Source: Pseudomonas viridiflava (GTDB lineage: Bacteria > Pseudomonadota > Gammaproteobacteria > Pseudomonadales > Pseudomonadaceae). From it: a stretch of 64,000 bases of DNA. A program made the translations under genes and the position numbers. Shown here one piece after another: positions 41,791-50,589 of the stretch. Position 1 is the stretch's first letter; every line of letters starts with the position of its first letter. The notes under the pieces are model-generated. The model did not search any database, was not told where the DNA came from, and was given only the letters and a program-made list of their open reading frames with translations. The stretch covers positions 186,001 to 250,000 of the forward strand of contig NZ_UTKY01000095.1 in the NCBI RefSeq assembly GCF_900583165.1, given 5' to 3'.

Positions 41791-42606
41791 TTAAATCTCA
41801 ACGGGGGTGTCGGGGTGGTTGCCCCATTCGCCCCAGGAACCGGCATAACCTTTGACTCGCGGATAACCGAGCGCCTTGGCCACCAGGTAGGTGAAGCCAG
41901 AGCGGTGGTGAGTCTGGCAGTGGGTGATGATTTCTTTATCGCGGGTCAGCCCGAGGTCTTCGAGGATCTGCGGCATGTCGCGGCGAATACGCAGGTTGCG
42001 CGCCTTGTCCATGCCGGCGGTCCATTCGAAGTTCACCGCGCCGGGGATGTGCCCGCCTTTGGCGGCTAGCACTTTCTCGCCGGAATACTCCAGCGGGCCG
42101 CGCGCGTCCCAGATACCCAGGTCGGCCGCGCCGAGGCGGCTTTGCAGGTACTCGCGGGTGGCGGTGGGGCCATCATGCAGCGTCAGGCTGACGGGGCCGC
42201 CGGCGAGTGCGGGCACTTCGGTCGAAACCGGGCGTTGTTCTTCCAGCCAGGCCAGCAGGCCGCCGTCCAGGTAATGGTATTTCTGGTGGCCGATGACATC
42301 GAGCATCCAGATGAAGCGCCCGGCCCAGCCACCGCCTTCGTCGTCGTAGACCACGTAAGTGGCGTCGGGTGTGTGGCCCAGTTCGCCGAAGAGTTTTTCC
42401 AGGTCGGCCTTGTTGGGTAGCAGGCCCGGTGCCGGTGGCTGGCCCAGTTGGGTGCGCTTGGGGTCAACGAAATGCGCGCCGGGGATATGCCCTTCGGCGT
42501 AGCGGGCGGCGCTGGTGAGGTCCACCAGAATCAGGTGTTCGGCAGCCAGTTGACCTTGCAGGTCGCTGGATTCGATCACCAGCGGCAAGCCAGAGAAGTC
42601 AGGCAT
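41791..42606 (-). CDS. thiosulfate sulfurtransferase, tandem rhodanese
   Basis: A 271-residue enzyme with two rhodanese domains. The first is inactive-looking (residues 1-130) and the second carries the catalytic Cys230 in THCQTHHRSG. It transfers sulfane sulfur from thiosulfate, or 3-mercaptopyruvate, to a thiophilic acceptor; the loop C-Q-T-H-H-R is closer to the thiosulfate type. It corresponds to PA4956. The ATG at 42606 has AGGAGA about 8 bases upstream. It lies just upstream of psd on the same strand. Confidence 0.92.
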   Translation of the reverse strand: MPDFSGLPLVIESSDLQGQLAAEHLILVDLTSAARYAEGHIPGAHFVDPKRTQLGQPPAPGLLPNKADLEKLFGELGHTPDATYVVYDDEGGGWAGRFIWMLDVIGHQKYHYLDGGLLAWLEEQRPVSTEVPALAGGPVSLTLHDGPTATREYLQSRLGAADLGIWDARGPLEYSGEKVLAAKGGHIPGAVNFEWTAGMDKARNLRIRRDMPQILEDLGLTRDKEIITHCQTHHRSGFTYLVAKALGYPRVKGYAGSWGEWGNHPDTPVEI

Positions 42607-42663
42607 GTGAGGTCTCCTGGGCACAAATGTTGGCGATAAAGGACCGCGATTGTAGCGCAAGCA

Positions 42664-44199
42664 TCAGGCGCTGCGGTTGGTAAAGCAGTGCAGGGCTTTC
42701 TCGATGCATTGGGCGGTTTTGCCGAAGGCCTGCACGGTGGTTTCCGAGAACGGCCCGCCGCCTTGGTCGGCCACCATCAGCATCACCACTTTGCCGTTGC
42801 AGCTCAGGGACCGCAGCAGCAGGTGTTCGCCGGTAAACAAGCGTCGCAGGATCGGCGGCAGCAGTGCCGAGAACTGCGCGTGGTTGTCTGGATTGAGGCG
42901 CACCTGGGCGGATTTTTCCAGCAGGCGTTGCAGTAGCGTGCTGTTGACCACGTCCAGGCTCAGGTTGGCGGCGTCCTTTGGCAAGCCGTCGACTTGGTGC
43001 ACACGCAAGGTGCTCTGGGCGCGATCGGTCATCAGCAACATGACCCGCTGCATGCCGCTGGCCACCAGCGCTTCCTTGGCGCAGGTGGTCAAGTGCATGG
43101 CGTTGGCAAAGCGGCTGGGTTCCACCAACAGCTCGGTGCAGCGCTTACGCCAGATGGCCAGGGCCTCGGCGGTGGGCGGCGGCGCAGGCAGCAGGCCGCG
43201 ATGGATTTTTTGCACATGCCACGGCCAGATCAGCGACAGCGCCGGGTGCCAGAGATCGGGCATCAACGCTGTGCGCGCGCTGGTGACGGCCTGCTGGTGA
43301 ACCAGTTGCTGCACCTCACCCAACGGCTGTTGCAGGTACAGCGCGGTGAGGTATTGCCAGCGCTGGGTGTGCGGGCAAGTCCAGGATTCCTGGGCCGACA
43401 TCGCCAAGCCATTGGCCAGCAGTACGGTGTTGGCCGGCTGGTTCAGCCAGCGGCGCAGGTTAGGTTCGGCGTCGAGCAGTTGCTGGTGACGCAACGGGTC
43501 GTCCTCGCGAGCGATATGCAGCGCCTTGACCAGCAAGCGCTGCTCACCCAACAACAGGTTGTAGCCTTGGGACACCCAGATCGGCAGGTGCCAGGCCTCG
43601 GTCAGGCCCAGGCACAGGTCGAGCAGGCGTACACCGAACAAGTGCTGCTCGACCTGGCGCGCGGGCTCACCTTTATGGATAACCCGCAGCTCCCATTCTT
43701 CGAGCAGCTTGGGATAGGCCACTGCCATTGGCCACATTGGCGACAGAAACAGCAGGCTGCCCCAATGAATGTCTTGCCATAACCGCGCCAGGCGGCTGCC
43801 GAACAAGCCGTTGGCCTGCTGCGAGGCGTGCTGGCTCACCAGTAGCAATTGGCGCAACGCCACGGGAATCTCATGGGCAGGCACCGAGGGTAGGCGTGCC
43901 AGTAATTCTTCGGCGCGCTTGAGGCCCAGGCGGTTGAGCGCCACTTCAAGGTTTTCTGCCGGTTCCGCCAGGCTGCCTTGAGTGCGGCTGTTGGCCTCAC
44001 GCATGACGCTGAGCACCAGCGCCGGGCTGCTTTGCATCAGCTCGGCAATATCTCGCAACGAACTGCGGCTATCACGGATGCCTTTGCACACACGCTCGTG
44101 ACTGGCCTGGGGGACGGGCAGCAGCACGTCGTCCAGGCGCTTGATCCAAGCGGCGAGAGAAGTGGGTCTTGCAGTTGGGACTGTCGTTTCATTAGCCAT
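42664..44199 (-). CDS. HDOD-domain signalling protein
   Basis: A 511-residue cytoplasmic protein. An HDOD domain covers roughly residues 20-220, including RDIAELMQSSPALVLSVMREAN and LEVALNRLGLKRAEELLARL; it keeps the HD-like fold without the metal ligands. The C-terminal part (from about 350) resembles a GAF-like sensor (VMLLMTDRAQSTLRVHQVDG). It corresponds to PA4955. HDOD proteins act in signalling without known catalysis. It is transcribed divergently from motA and may relate to motility, which is only suggested by position. Confidence 0.85.
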   Translation of the reverse strand: MANETTVPTARPTSLAAWIKRLDDVLLPVPQASHERVCKGIRDSRSSLRDIAELMQSSPALVLSVMREANSRTQGSLAEPAENLEVALNRLGLKRAEELLARLPSVPAHEIPVALRQLLLVSQHASQQANGLFGSRLARLWQDIHWGSLLFLSPMWPMAVAYPKLLEEWELRVIHKGEPARQVEQHLFGVRLLDLCLGLTEAWHLPIWVSQGYNLLLGEQRLLVKALHIAREDDPLRHQQLLDAEPNLRRWLNQPANTVLLANGLAMSAQESWTCPHTQRWQYLTALYLQQPLGEVQQLVHQQAVTSARTALMPDLWHPALSLIWPWHVQKIHRGLLPAPPPTAEALAIWRKRCTELLVEPSRFANAMHLTTCAKEALVASGMQRVMLLMTDRAQSTLRVHQVDGLPKDAANLSLDVVNSTLLQRLLEKSAQVRLNPDNHAQFSALLPPILRRLFTGEHLLLRSLSCNGKVVMLMVADQGGGPFSETTVQAFGKTAQCIEKALHCFTNRSA

Positions 44200-44365
44200 G
44201 GTTGGGGCGCGATCATCACTTGCGGTCTACACGCCCGGAGCGGGCCGAACTGGCTTTTCGCCTTAACGGCCTATAGTCTGGCGCAGTTTTGCCGATAAGT
44301 AGAACAAGAGTTTTCTGCTACACCCAATATGTCCATGAACCCGACGGCGCAAGTACTCATCTCCT

Positions 44366-45217
44366 ATGGCTAAAATTATCGGCATCATTGTCGTCTTCGC
44401 AAGCGTGCTCGGCGGGTACGTCCTGTCCCACGGTAAAATCGCGGCGCTGATCCAGCCCTTCGAGGTGTTGATTATCGGTGGTGCGGCACTGGGCGCGTTC
44501 CTGCAAGCGAACCCCGGATACATGACCATGCACGTGGTCAAGAAATCCCTGGCGATGTTCGGCTCGCGTTTCACCCACACCTTCTATCTGGAGGTGCTGG
44601 GCCTGGTCTATGAGATCCTCAATAAAAGTCGCCGCGAAGGCATGATGGCTATCGAGGCCGACATTGAAGACGCCGCGGCCAGCCCGATCTTCGCCAAGTA
44701 CCCGGCCGTGCTCAAAGATGAGCGCATGACCGCCTACATCTGTGATTACCTGCGCATCATGTCCTCCGGCAACATGGCTCCCCACGAGCTGGAAGGTCTG
44801 TTCGACATGGAACTGTTCAGCCTCAAAGAAGAACTGGAACACCCCTCCCACGCCGTGACCGGTATCGCCGACGGCATGCCCGGCTTCGGTATCGTTGCAG
44901 CGGTACTGGGTATCGTGGTGACCATGGCCTCCCTCGGCGAAGGCGACCAGGCGGCCATCGGCATGCACGTAGGTGCGGCACTGGTGGGTACGTTCTTCGG
45001 TATTCTCGCGGCCTACGGTTTCTTTGGCCCGCTGGCGACCTCCCTGGCCCATGATGCCAAGGAAGAAATCAATCTGTACGAGTCGATCAAGGCCAGCCTG
45101 GTAGCGTCTGCTTCCGGCATGCCGCCATCACTGGCGGTGGAATTCGGTCGTAAAGTGCTGTACCCGAAACATCGCCCGAGCTTCGCTGAGCTGGAACAAG
45201 CGGTTCGCGGTCGCTAA
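44366..45217 (+). CDS. motA: flagellar stator protein MotA
   Basis: A 283-residue inner-membrane proton-channel subunit with four helices. The cytoplasmic loop carries SRREGMMAIEADIEDAAASP and DELRI-type charged residues that engage the rotor. The block DGMPGFGIVAAVLGIVVTM forms helices 3-4 with the conserved prolines. It corresponds to PA4954. It precedes motB by 3 bases in one operon. Confidence 0.96.
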   Translation: MAKIIGIIVVFASVLGGYVLSHGKIAALIQPFEVLIIGGAALGAFLQANPGYMTMHVVKKSLAMFGSRFTHTFYLEVLGLVYEILNKSRREGMMAIEADIEDAAASPIFAKYPAVLKDERMTAYICDYLRIMSSGNMAPHELEGLFDMELFSLKEELEHPSHAVTGIADGMPGFGIVAAVLGIVVTMASLGEGDQAAIGMHVGAALVGTFFGILAAYGFFGPLATSLAHDAKEEINLYESIKASLVASASGMPPSLAVEFGRKVLYPKHRPSFAELEQAVRGR

Positions 45218-45220
45218 GCC

Positions 45221-46237
45221 ATGGAAAACAACCAGCCGATAATCATCAAGCGCGTCAAGCGCTTCGCTGCGGGGCACCACGGCGGCGCCTGGAAAATCGC
45301 CTTCGCCGACTTTGCGACGGCGATGATGGCGTTCTTCCTGGTGCTGTGGCTGATGTCCACCGCCACGCCGGAACAAAAGATCGCCATCGCCGGTTACTTC
45401 AAAGACCCCATTGGTTTCTCTGAAAGCGGCACGCCGTTCGTGATCGACCTGGGCGGTTCGCCGCAACTGGCGCCTGAGCGCACCATCAACCCTGAGGTCA
45501 AGACCGAATCGCCACAGGAAAACATCCCGATCGAGCGCGAAACCGTCGAAAGCATGGCTGAACAGGTCGAGCAGGAACGCCTGGAATTGTTGCTGCAGGA
45601 ATTGCAGACCAAAGTCGACGAGAACCCGCAACTGCTGAAATTCAAGGACCAAATCTCCTTCGAAATCACACCGGAAGGGTTGCGCATCCAGATCACCGAC
45701 GCCGCCAACCGGCCGATGTTCGACTCCGGCAGTGCGCGCTTGAAACCGTACTTTGAAGACATCCTGCTGGCCATGGCCGACACCATCAAGGCGGTGCCGA
45801 ACAAGATCAGCATCAGTGGTCATACCGACGCCAAGCCTTATGCAGGCCAGGGTGACTTTGGCAACTGGGAACTCTCGGCCAATCGTGCCAACGCCGCTCG
45901 CCGTGCGCTGGTAGCCGGTAGCTACCCGGACCCGCAAGTGGCGCGGGTGGTGGGGTTTGCTTCGTCGCAGCTGTTTGATCATGAAGACCCGTACAACCCG
46001 ATCAACCGCCGGATCGATATCGTGGTGCTGACCAAAAAGGCCCAGCGCGCGATTGAAGGTGATCAACCGCCACCGGCGCCAGCCCCAGGTGCAACTGCGC
46101 CAGGTGCGGCCCCGGTCGACCCGAACGCACTGCCGCCGAGTCAGGAGCCACTGCCGGCCCATGAGCTGCGCCAGAAGCTGAACCTGTTTGATGATGGTGG
46201 GGTGAAGGACCCTACGGCTCCTAAGGCGGGCTCCTAA
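45221..46237 (+). CDS. motB: flagellar stator protein MotB
   Basis: A 338-residue protein with one N-terminal helix containing the proton-binding Asp30 (AFADFATAMMAFFLVLWLM). A periplasmic OmpA-like peptidoglycan-binding domain follows (ISISGHTDAKPY, ELSANRANAARRAL, NRRIDIVVLTK). The C-terminal extension is rich in Pro and Ala. It corresponds to PA4953. A strong bidirectional terminator follows, ending the motAB operon. Confidence 0.96.
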   Translation: MENNQPIIIKRVKRFAAGHHGGAWKIAFADFATAMMAFFLVLWLMSTATPEQKIAIAGYFKDPIGFSESGTPFVIDLGGSPQLAPERTINPEVKTESPQENIPIERETVESMAEQVEQERLELLLQELQTKVDENPQLLKFKDQISFEITPEGLRIQITDAANRPMFDSGSARLKPYFEDILLAMADTIKAVPNKISISGHTDAKPYAGQGDFGNWELSANRANAARRALVAGSYPDPQVARVVGFASSQLFDHEDPYNPINRRIDIVVLTKKAQRAIEGDQPPPAPAPGATAPGAAPVDPNALPPSQEPLPAHELRQKLNLFDDGGVKDPTAPKAGS

Positions 46238-46248
46238 CCTGCACATAC

Positions 46249-46280
46249 AACAAGGCCGCGATGATCGCGGCCTTGTTGTT
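46249..46280. terminator. bidirectional terminator between motB and the PemK-like gene
   Basis: A perfect 14-bp palindrome (AACAAGGCCGCGAT with ATCGCGGCCTTGTT) around a single base, with T-rich flank on the plus side and A-rich on the other. It can end both motAB and the minus-strand toxin gene. Confidence 0.88.
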
Positions 46281-46301
46281 TATGCGCTCCTGCAGAGAAA
46301 G

Positions 46302-46697
46302 TCAGAGTGGCAGATAGGCTTTGACGCCACTGATGACGCCTTGCATGTCATCGCTGGCAAGGCGAGGTACGAAGTACTCTCGGCCTTTCGTGCGGGTCTT
46401 GCGATGAAGTTTGTCGAGGCGTTCGAAGCTGACGGTGTAAATCATGTCGCACTTCACCCACAGTTCTTTATAGCCATCCGACTGAAGTGGGTTGTTGCGC
46501 AGCAAATGGTGCCAGTCGTGCTGTATCGCGGGGGCGGTCGAAGATATCGGGACCACCGTACAGAGCTTGCGACTATGAGTGGCGGTGGGAGATATCACTA
46601 CGACCTTGCGGATCTTGAGCATCTCCGGAGCAACAAAACCTCTAGTGAAATCGCAGAGAAGCACATCGCCTTGTTTGGGATGGTAGTAGAGAGCCAA
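46302..46697 (-). CDS. PemK/MazF-family toxin-like protein
   Basis: A 131-residue protein with the PemK/MazF opening YHPKQGDVLLCDF, then KIRKVVVISP and LCTVVPISSTAP, which fit the CcdB/PemK barrel. Members cleave RNA; the C-terminal half here (HDWHHLLRNNPL and later) is of the variant group. No antitoxin gene adjoins it: the upstream 280 bases hold no convincing ORF but contain a promoter, hairpins and a terminator. The start is probably the TTG at 46697, with GTGGGGAA 8-9 bases upstream; longer GTG/TTG starts at 46712 and 46721 would overlap the terminator. It interrupts the motB-rsgA neighbourhood and looks like an acquired gene. Confidence 0.75.
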   Translation of the reverse strand: MALYYHPKQGDVLLCDFTRGFVAPEMLKIRKVVVISPTATHSRKLCTVVPISSTAPAIQHDWHHLLRNNPLQSDGYKELWVKCDMIYTVSFERLDKLHRKTRTKGREYFVPRLASDDMQGVISGVKAYLPL

Positions 46698-46711
46698 TCG
46701 AGAATTCCCCA

Positions 46712-46740
46712 CAAAAAGCAAAGCCGCCCGAAGGCGGCTT
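46712..46740 (-). terminator. intrinsic terminator immediately upstream of the PemK-like gene
   Basis: On the minus strand AAGCCGCC and GGCGGCTT pair around a TTCG tetraloop, then TTGCTTTTTG follows. The U-tract ends where the toxin's ribosome binding site begins. Polarity is minus only. Confidence 0.85.
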
Positions 46741-46833
46741 CATTCGACACGCAGTGGAGCTTGCTTCGCCCCTGCTGCGCCGCTGGATCAACCCCGAAAA
46801 GGACCCAGACTCCTGCCAGCTTTCGCTGGTGAC
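46713..46833 (-). ncRNA. candidate structured small RNA upstream of the PemK-like gene
   Basis: About 120 nt between a sigma-70-like promoter (46840-46868) and an intrinsic terminator (46712-46740). Two further hairpins are visible: CCAGC-GAAA-GCTGG at 46816-46829, a GNRA tetraloop, and an interrupted stem at 46750-46779 (CGCAG with CTGCG outside, GGGGC with GCTCC inside, the latter with one G-U pair). No ORF with start and ribosome binding site is evident within it. I do not recognise the RNA. Its place directly before a MazF-fold toxin recalls type III toxin-antitoxin loci, but the tandem repeats of those antitoxins are not seen. Confidence 0.5.
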
Positions 46834-46839
46834 GGAGCG

Positions 46840-46868
46840 ATTATGAGCATCAGAAATTCCGAATTCAA
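46840..46868 (-). promoter_or_regulatory. sigma-70-like promoter for the candidate small RNA
   Basis: On the minus strand TTGAAT (46868-46863) and CATAAT (46845-46840) are separated by exactly 17 bases. This gives 4 of 6 and 5 of 6 matches to consensus. Transcription would begin near 46833. Confidence 0.55.
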
Positions 46869-46983
46869 GCGGGCTTGTGTCGACGAGCCACCCAGTTGTG
46901 CCGAATTCTTGATGCCAACCCCTATTAAATCAATGGAGTAGAGCGCCCCATGCCTTGATTTATGTGTATCAAGAGTTGGCAGC

Positions 46984-48015
46984 TCAATAAGTGCTCTCCG
47001 GCAAACTCGCAATAATCGACCGATAGCTGTTCATCCGCTGCTGCTGCACGCGCCCATCTTCCAGCGCCTTGAGCAGTGCACAACCCGGTTCGCGGTCGTG
47101 TTTGCAGTCGCGGAAGCGGCAGGTGCCGATCAGGTCGTTGAACTCGATAAAGCCCGCTTCCACATCGCTGCGGCTGACGTGGCCGAGGCCGAATTCACGA
47201 ATGCCGGGGGAGTCGATCAGTTCACCGCCGCCAGGGAAGTGGAACAACCGCGCGGTGGTGGTGGTGTGGGTGCCCTGGCCAGACAGTTCCGACAGCGGGC
47301 CCACGCGGGTCTCGACTTCCGGCAGCAGGCTGTTGACCAGCGAGGACTTGCCCACGCCGGACTGGCCGACAAACACGCTGATGCGCCCGTCCAACTGCTG
47401 TTGCAGCTGTTCCATGCCGTTGCCGTGATGCGCCGATACTTCCAGCACCGGGTAGCCCAAGGTGCGGTACACCGCCAACAACGCGTTGAGTGCCGGGGCG
47501 TTCTGCTCGTCGATCAGGTCGAATTTGTTCAGCAGCAACAACGGGCGAATACCAGCATGCTCGGCGGCTACCAGGTAGCGGTCGATCAGGTTGGCATGGG
47601 GCTCGGGCAGTGGCGCGAACACGATCACGATCATGTCGACGTTGGCGGCCACCGGCTTGAGCTGGCCACGGCTGTCCGGGCGGCGCAGTTCGGTAGTACG
47701 CGGCAGCTGCGCGACGATCACGCCGATGCCCTGGTTGCCGGCACGCCACACGACCTTGTCGCCCGTGACCAGCGCAGGCAGGTTGGCGCGCAAGTGGCAA
47801 CGGAACACCTGGCCCGCGAGTTCGCCTTCGAGCGCCTCGACTTCGACCTGCACACCAAAGTGCGCGATCACCAGGCCCGTTTGTTCGGGGCCCAGGTCGC
47901 CGCCCTCAAGCGCTTCCACGGCGGAGGATTCACGTTTGGCGGCGCGCGCGGCGCGTTCACCCTGAATCTTTTCGATGCGCCAGTTTTGGCGACGATTGAG
48001 CTGGCGTTTGGCCAT
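46984..48015 (-). CDS. rsgA: small ribosomal subunit biogenesis GTPase RsgA
   Basis: A 343-residue circularly permuted GTPase that checks 30S maturation. An OB-fold N-terminal domain is followed by the permuted G-domain order G4-G5-G1-G3: NKFDLI, then FVGQSGVGKSS, then DSPGIREF. The C-terminal zinc-binding motif C-x4-C-x1-H-x5-C is in CRFRDCKHDREPGC. It corresponds to PA4952. The ATG at 48015 is chosen because the family opens with basic MAKRQLNRRQ; a farther upstream start is unlikely. It is divergent from orn. Confidence 0.95.
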   Translation of the reverse strand: MAKRQLNRRQNWRIEKIQGERAARAAKRESSAVEALEGGDLGPEQTGLVIAHFGVQVEVEALEGELAGQVFRCHLRANLPALVTGDKVVWRAGNQGIGVIVAQLPRTTELRRPDSRGQLKPVAANVDMIVIVFAPLPEPHANLIDRYLVAAEHAGIRPLLLLNKFDLIDEQNAPALNALLAVYRTLGYPVLEVSAHHGNGMEQLQQQLDGRISVFVGQSGVGKSSLVNSLLPEVETRVGPLSELSGQGTHTTTTARLFHFPGGGELIDSPGIREFGLGHVSRSDVEAGFIEFNDLIGTCRFRDCKHDREPGCALLKALEDGRVQQQRMNSYRSIIASLPESTY

Positions 48016-48123
48016 TGGTGTTCCGTGTCGATAATGCAAAGGTTGGGTAAAACGGTCGCGAGTCTAGCACGCCCCCGCCTGCTAAACTGCGCGGCTACGC
48101 CCAGGTGCCAAGAGAATCAAGCC

Positions 48124-48666
48124 ATGCAAAACCCACAGAACCTGATTTGGATCGATCTGGAAATGACCGGTCTGAACCCTGACACCGACGTCATCATCGA
48201 GATGGCCACCATTGTCACCGACAGCAACCTCAACACCTTGGCCGAAGGGCCGGTGATCGCCATCCACCACAGCGACGCCGTACTCGCCACCATGGACGAG
48301 TGGAACACCCGCACCCACGGCAACTCCGGCCTGACCCAGCGCGTGCGCGACAGCCGTACCAGCATGGCTGAAGCCGAAGCTGAAACCATCGCTTTTTTGG
48401 AAAAGTGGGTGCCCAAGGGCAAGTCGCCGATCTGCGGTAACAGCATTTGCCAGGATCGCCGCTTTCTGTATACCCACATGAAAGGGCTGGAAAGCTACTT
48501 TCATTACCGCAACCTGGACGTGTCCACGCTTAAAGAGCTGGCTGCGCGCTGGGCGCCGGAGGTCAAAGACAGCTTCCATAAAGGCAGCACGCATTTGGCG
48601 CTGGATGATATTCGCGAGTCGATTGCCGAGTTGCAGCATTACCGCAAGCATTTCATCAAGGCCTGA
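48124..48666 (+). CDS. orn: oligoribonuclease
   Basis: A 180-residue DEDDh 3'-5' exonuclease that degrades di- to pentanucleotides, including the pGpG produced from c-di-GMP. The ExoI motif IDLEMTGL supplies Asp11 and Glu13; later motifs are GNSICQDRRFL (ExoII) and HLALDDIRESI (ExoIII). Length matches the family. It corresponds to PA4951. It is divergent from rsgA. Confidence 0.97.
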   Translation: MQNPQNLIWIDLEMTGLNPDTDVIIEMATIVTDSNLNTLAEGPVIAIHHSDAVLATMDEWNTRTHGNSGLTQRVRDSRTSMAEAEAETIAFLEKWVPKGKSPICGNSICQDRRFLYTHMKGLESYFHYRNLDVSTLKELAARWAPEVKDSFHKGSTHLALDDIRESIAELQHYRKHFIKA

Positions 48667-48689
48667 TCAAGCGGCGCCTGGTCTGACGC

Positions 48690-48763
48690 CATCGGGGGCA
48701 AGCCCCCTCCCACCTTTGACGGTATCCACACATCAAAATGTGGGAGGGGGCTTGCCCCCGATG
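48690..48763. repeat. inverted pair of REP elements
   Basis: Reverse copy at 48690-48714 and forward copy at 48736-48763 of the GTGGGAGGGGGCTTGCCCCCGATG family, 22 bases apart, between orn and the TRIC-type gene. Confidence 0.88.
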
Positions 48764-48850
48764 CAGTCGGCGCGGTCTTTCGCCAGGCGCCCCCTTTTGG
48801 TGCCATCAGCAAATGATTAGACTGCCGGCCTCTATGCAAGGATCGCCATC

Positions 48851-49465
48851 ATGCTGCTGATGCTCTACCTCATCGCCATCACCGCCGAAGCCATGACCGG
48901 CGCGCTGTCTGCCGGGCGGCGCGGTATGGACTGGTTTGGCGTAGTGCTGATTGCGTGTGTGACGGCGCTGGGCGGTGGTTCGGTGCGCGACGTGTTGTTG
49001 GGGCATTACCCGCTGACGTGGGTCAAGCATCCGGAATACCTGGTGCTGACCTCAATCGCGGCGTTGGTGACGATCTTTATCGCCCCGTTGATGCGCCGCT
49101 TGCGCTCGCTGTTCCTGGCGCTGGACGCCGTGGGGCTGGTGGCCTTCACCCTGATTGGCTGCATGACCGCCCTGGAAATGGGCCACGGCATGCTGGTGGC
49201 CTCGGTCAGTGGCGTGATCACGGGCGTGTTCGGCGGCATTCTGCGGGACATCTTTTGCAACGACATCCCGCTGATCTTTCGCCGCGAGTTATATGCCAGC
49301 GTGTCGTTCCTTGCTGCCTGGTTCTACATGCTTTGCCTCTACTTGCAGCTTCCCAGTGAGCAATCGATTTTGCTCACCTTGTTCAGCGGCTTTCTCTTAC
49401 GGCTGTTGGCGATCCGCTTTCACTGGGAAATGCCCAAGTTCGTCTACAACGACGACGTGCATTAA
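48851..49465 (+). CDS. TRIC-family cation channel protein (YadS/UPF0126-like)
   Basis: A 204-residue inner-membrane protein with about seven hydrophobic helices and the internal repeat of the TRIC family: the glycine motif GGGSVRDVLLGH in the first half and GGILRDIFCND in the second. Prokaryotic TRIC proteins form trimeric cation channels; the ion here is not defined. The 3' end meets that of queG, overlapping by 4 bases. Confidence 0.88.
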   Translation: MLLMLYLIAITAEAMTGALSAGRRGMDWFGVVLIACVTALGGGSVRDVLLGHYPLTWVKHPEYLVLTSIAALVTIFIAPLMRRLRSLFLALDAVGLVAFTLIGCMTALEMGHGMLVASVSGVITGVFGGILRDIFCNDIPLIFRRELYASVSFLAAWFYMLCLYLQLPSEQSILLTLFSGFLLRLLAIRFHWEMPKFVYNDDVH

Positions 49466-50526
49466 CGGTTGGCGTGCTGGTTCAGCGCCCATTCCACATG
49501 TTCGCGCACTAGATCTGAAGGGTAGTCGCGCCGTGCTTTCAAGGCCTCCAGCACCGGGATGCTCGACGGTGCATTACCCAGGCCTACCGCGAGGTTGCGC
49601 AGCCAGCGCTCATAGCCGGCGCGGCGCAGGGGCGAGCCTTCGGTGCTGCTGAGGAATTTATCCTCATCCCACATAAACAATTCGGCCAGCTCTGCGTTAT
49701 CCAGGTTGTGGCGCGGCTTGAAATCGCTTTCACCAGAAGGGCGGGCGAAACGATTCCACGGGCAAACGATTTGACAGTCATCGCAGCCGAACACGCGATT
49801 GCCGATCAGCGGGCGCAAGTCCTCGGGAATTGCGCTCTTGAGCTCAATCGTTAAATAGGAAATGCAGCGCCGCGCGTCCAGCACATAGGGGCCGACGAAG
49901 GCATTGGTGGGGCAGATATCCAGGCAGGCAGTGCAGCGCCCGCAGTGCTCAGTGCGGTGGGGTTCGTCCACCGGCAACGGTAAGTCGACAAACAGCTCGC
50001 TGAGGAAGAAATAACTACCGGCCTTACGATTGAGTACCAGCGTGTTCTTGCCGATCCAGCCCAGGCCAGCCTGCTCGGCGATGGCTTTTTCCAGCACGGG
50101 CGCGCTGTCGACAAACGCGCGAAAGCCAAACGGGCCGATCTGCGCCTGGATGCGGTCAGCCAGTTGCTGCACGCGCTTGCGGATCAGCTTGTGGTAGTCG
50201 CGACCCAAGGCGTAGCGGGAGATATAGGCTTTTTCGGGCTGGGCCAGTAGTTGGGCCATTTGAGTGTCGCCGGGCAGGTAATCCATGCGCAGCGAGACCA
50301 CGCGCAAGGTGCCCGGCACCAGTTCATCCGGGTGCGAGCGTTTGCTGCCGTGGGCACCCATGTACTCCATCTCGCCGTGGTAGCCCGCGTCGAGCCAGCG
50401 TTGCAGGTGTTGTTCATGCTCAGCCAGGTCCAGGCCGCTGATGCCGACTTGTTGAAAGCCCAGTTCGCGGCCCCAGTCTTTGATCGATTGGGCGAGGGCG
50501 GGCAGATCGGAGGTAATAGCGGGCAT
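49462..50526 (-). CDS. queG: epoxyqueuosine reductase
   Basis: A 354-residue cobalamin-dependent enzyme that makes the last step of queuosine, a tRNA wobble base. It holds two [4Fe-4S] clusters: CGRCTACLDICP with nearby Cys, and CDDCQIVCPWN. The N-terminal cobalamin domain is recognisable by GWIGKNTLVLN near 145. C-terminal HEAT-like repeats follow (LRNLAVGLGNAP). It corresponds to PA4950. No good ribosome binding site precedes the ATG. It is divergent from nnrD. Confidence 0.95.
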   Translation of the reverse strand: MPAITSDLPALAQSIKDWGRELGFQQVGISGLDLAEHEQHLQRWLDAGYHGEMEYMGAHGSKRSHPDELVPGTLRVVSLRMDYLPGDTQMAQLLAQPEKAYISRYALGRDYHKLIRKRVQQLADRIQAQIGPFGFRAFVDSAPVLEKAIAEQAGLGWIGKNTLVLNRKAGSYFFLSELFVDLPLPVDEPHRTEHCGRCTACLDICPTNAFVGPYVLDARRCISYLTIELKSAIPEDLRPLIGNRVFGCDDCQIVCPWNRFARPSGESDFKPRHNLDNAELAELFMWDEDKFLSSTEGSPLRRAGYERWLRNLAVGLGNAPSSIPVLEALKARRDYPSDLVREHVEWALNQHANR

Positions 50527-50589
50527 GAGACACGGGAAACCACAGGTTAGATGCGTATAATTCTGCCAGACATCGGAGCTTGAAGACGC

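Noticed and set aside
46741..46983. Type III antitoxin tandem repeats
   Set aside because: I looked for repeats of about 35 bases and found only a short similarity (two TGAATTCGG-like or AGAATTCGG-like pieces), which is not a tandem array.
46788..47012. 74-codon minus-strand frame upstream of the PemK-like toxin, considered as the antitoxin
   Set aside because: Its 5' part overlaps the 3' end of rsgA, it spans the small-RNA promoter, it has no ribosome binding site, and it resembles no antitoxin.
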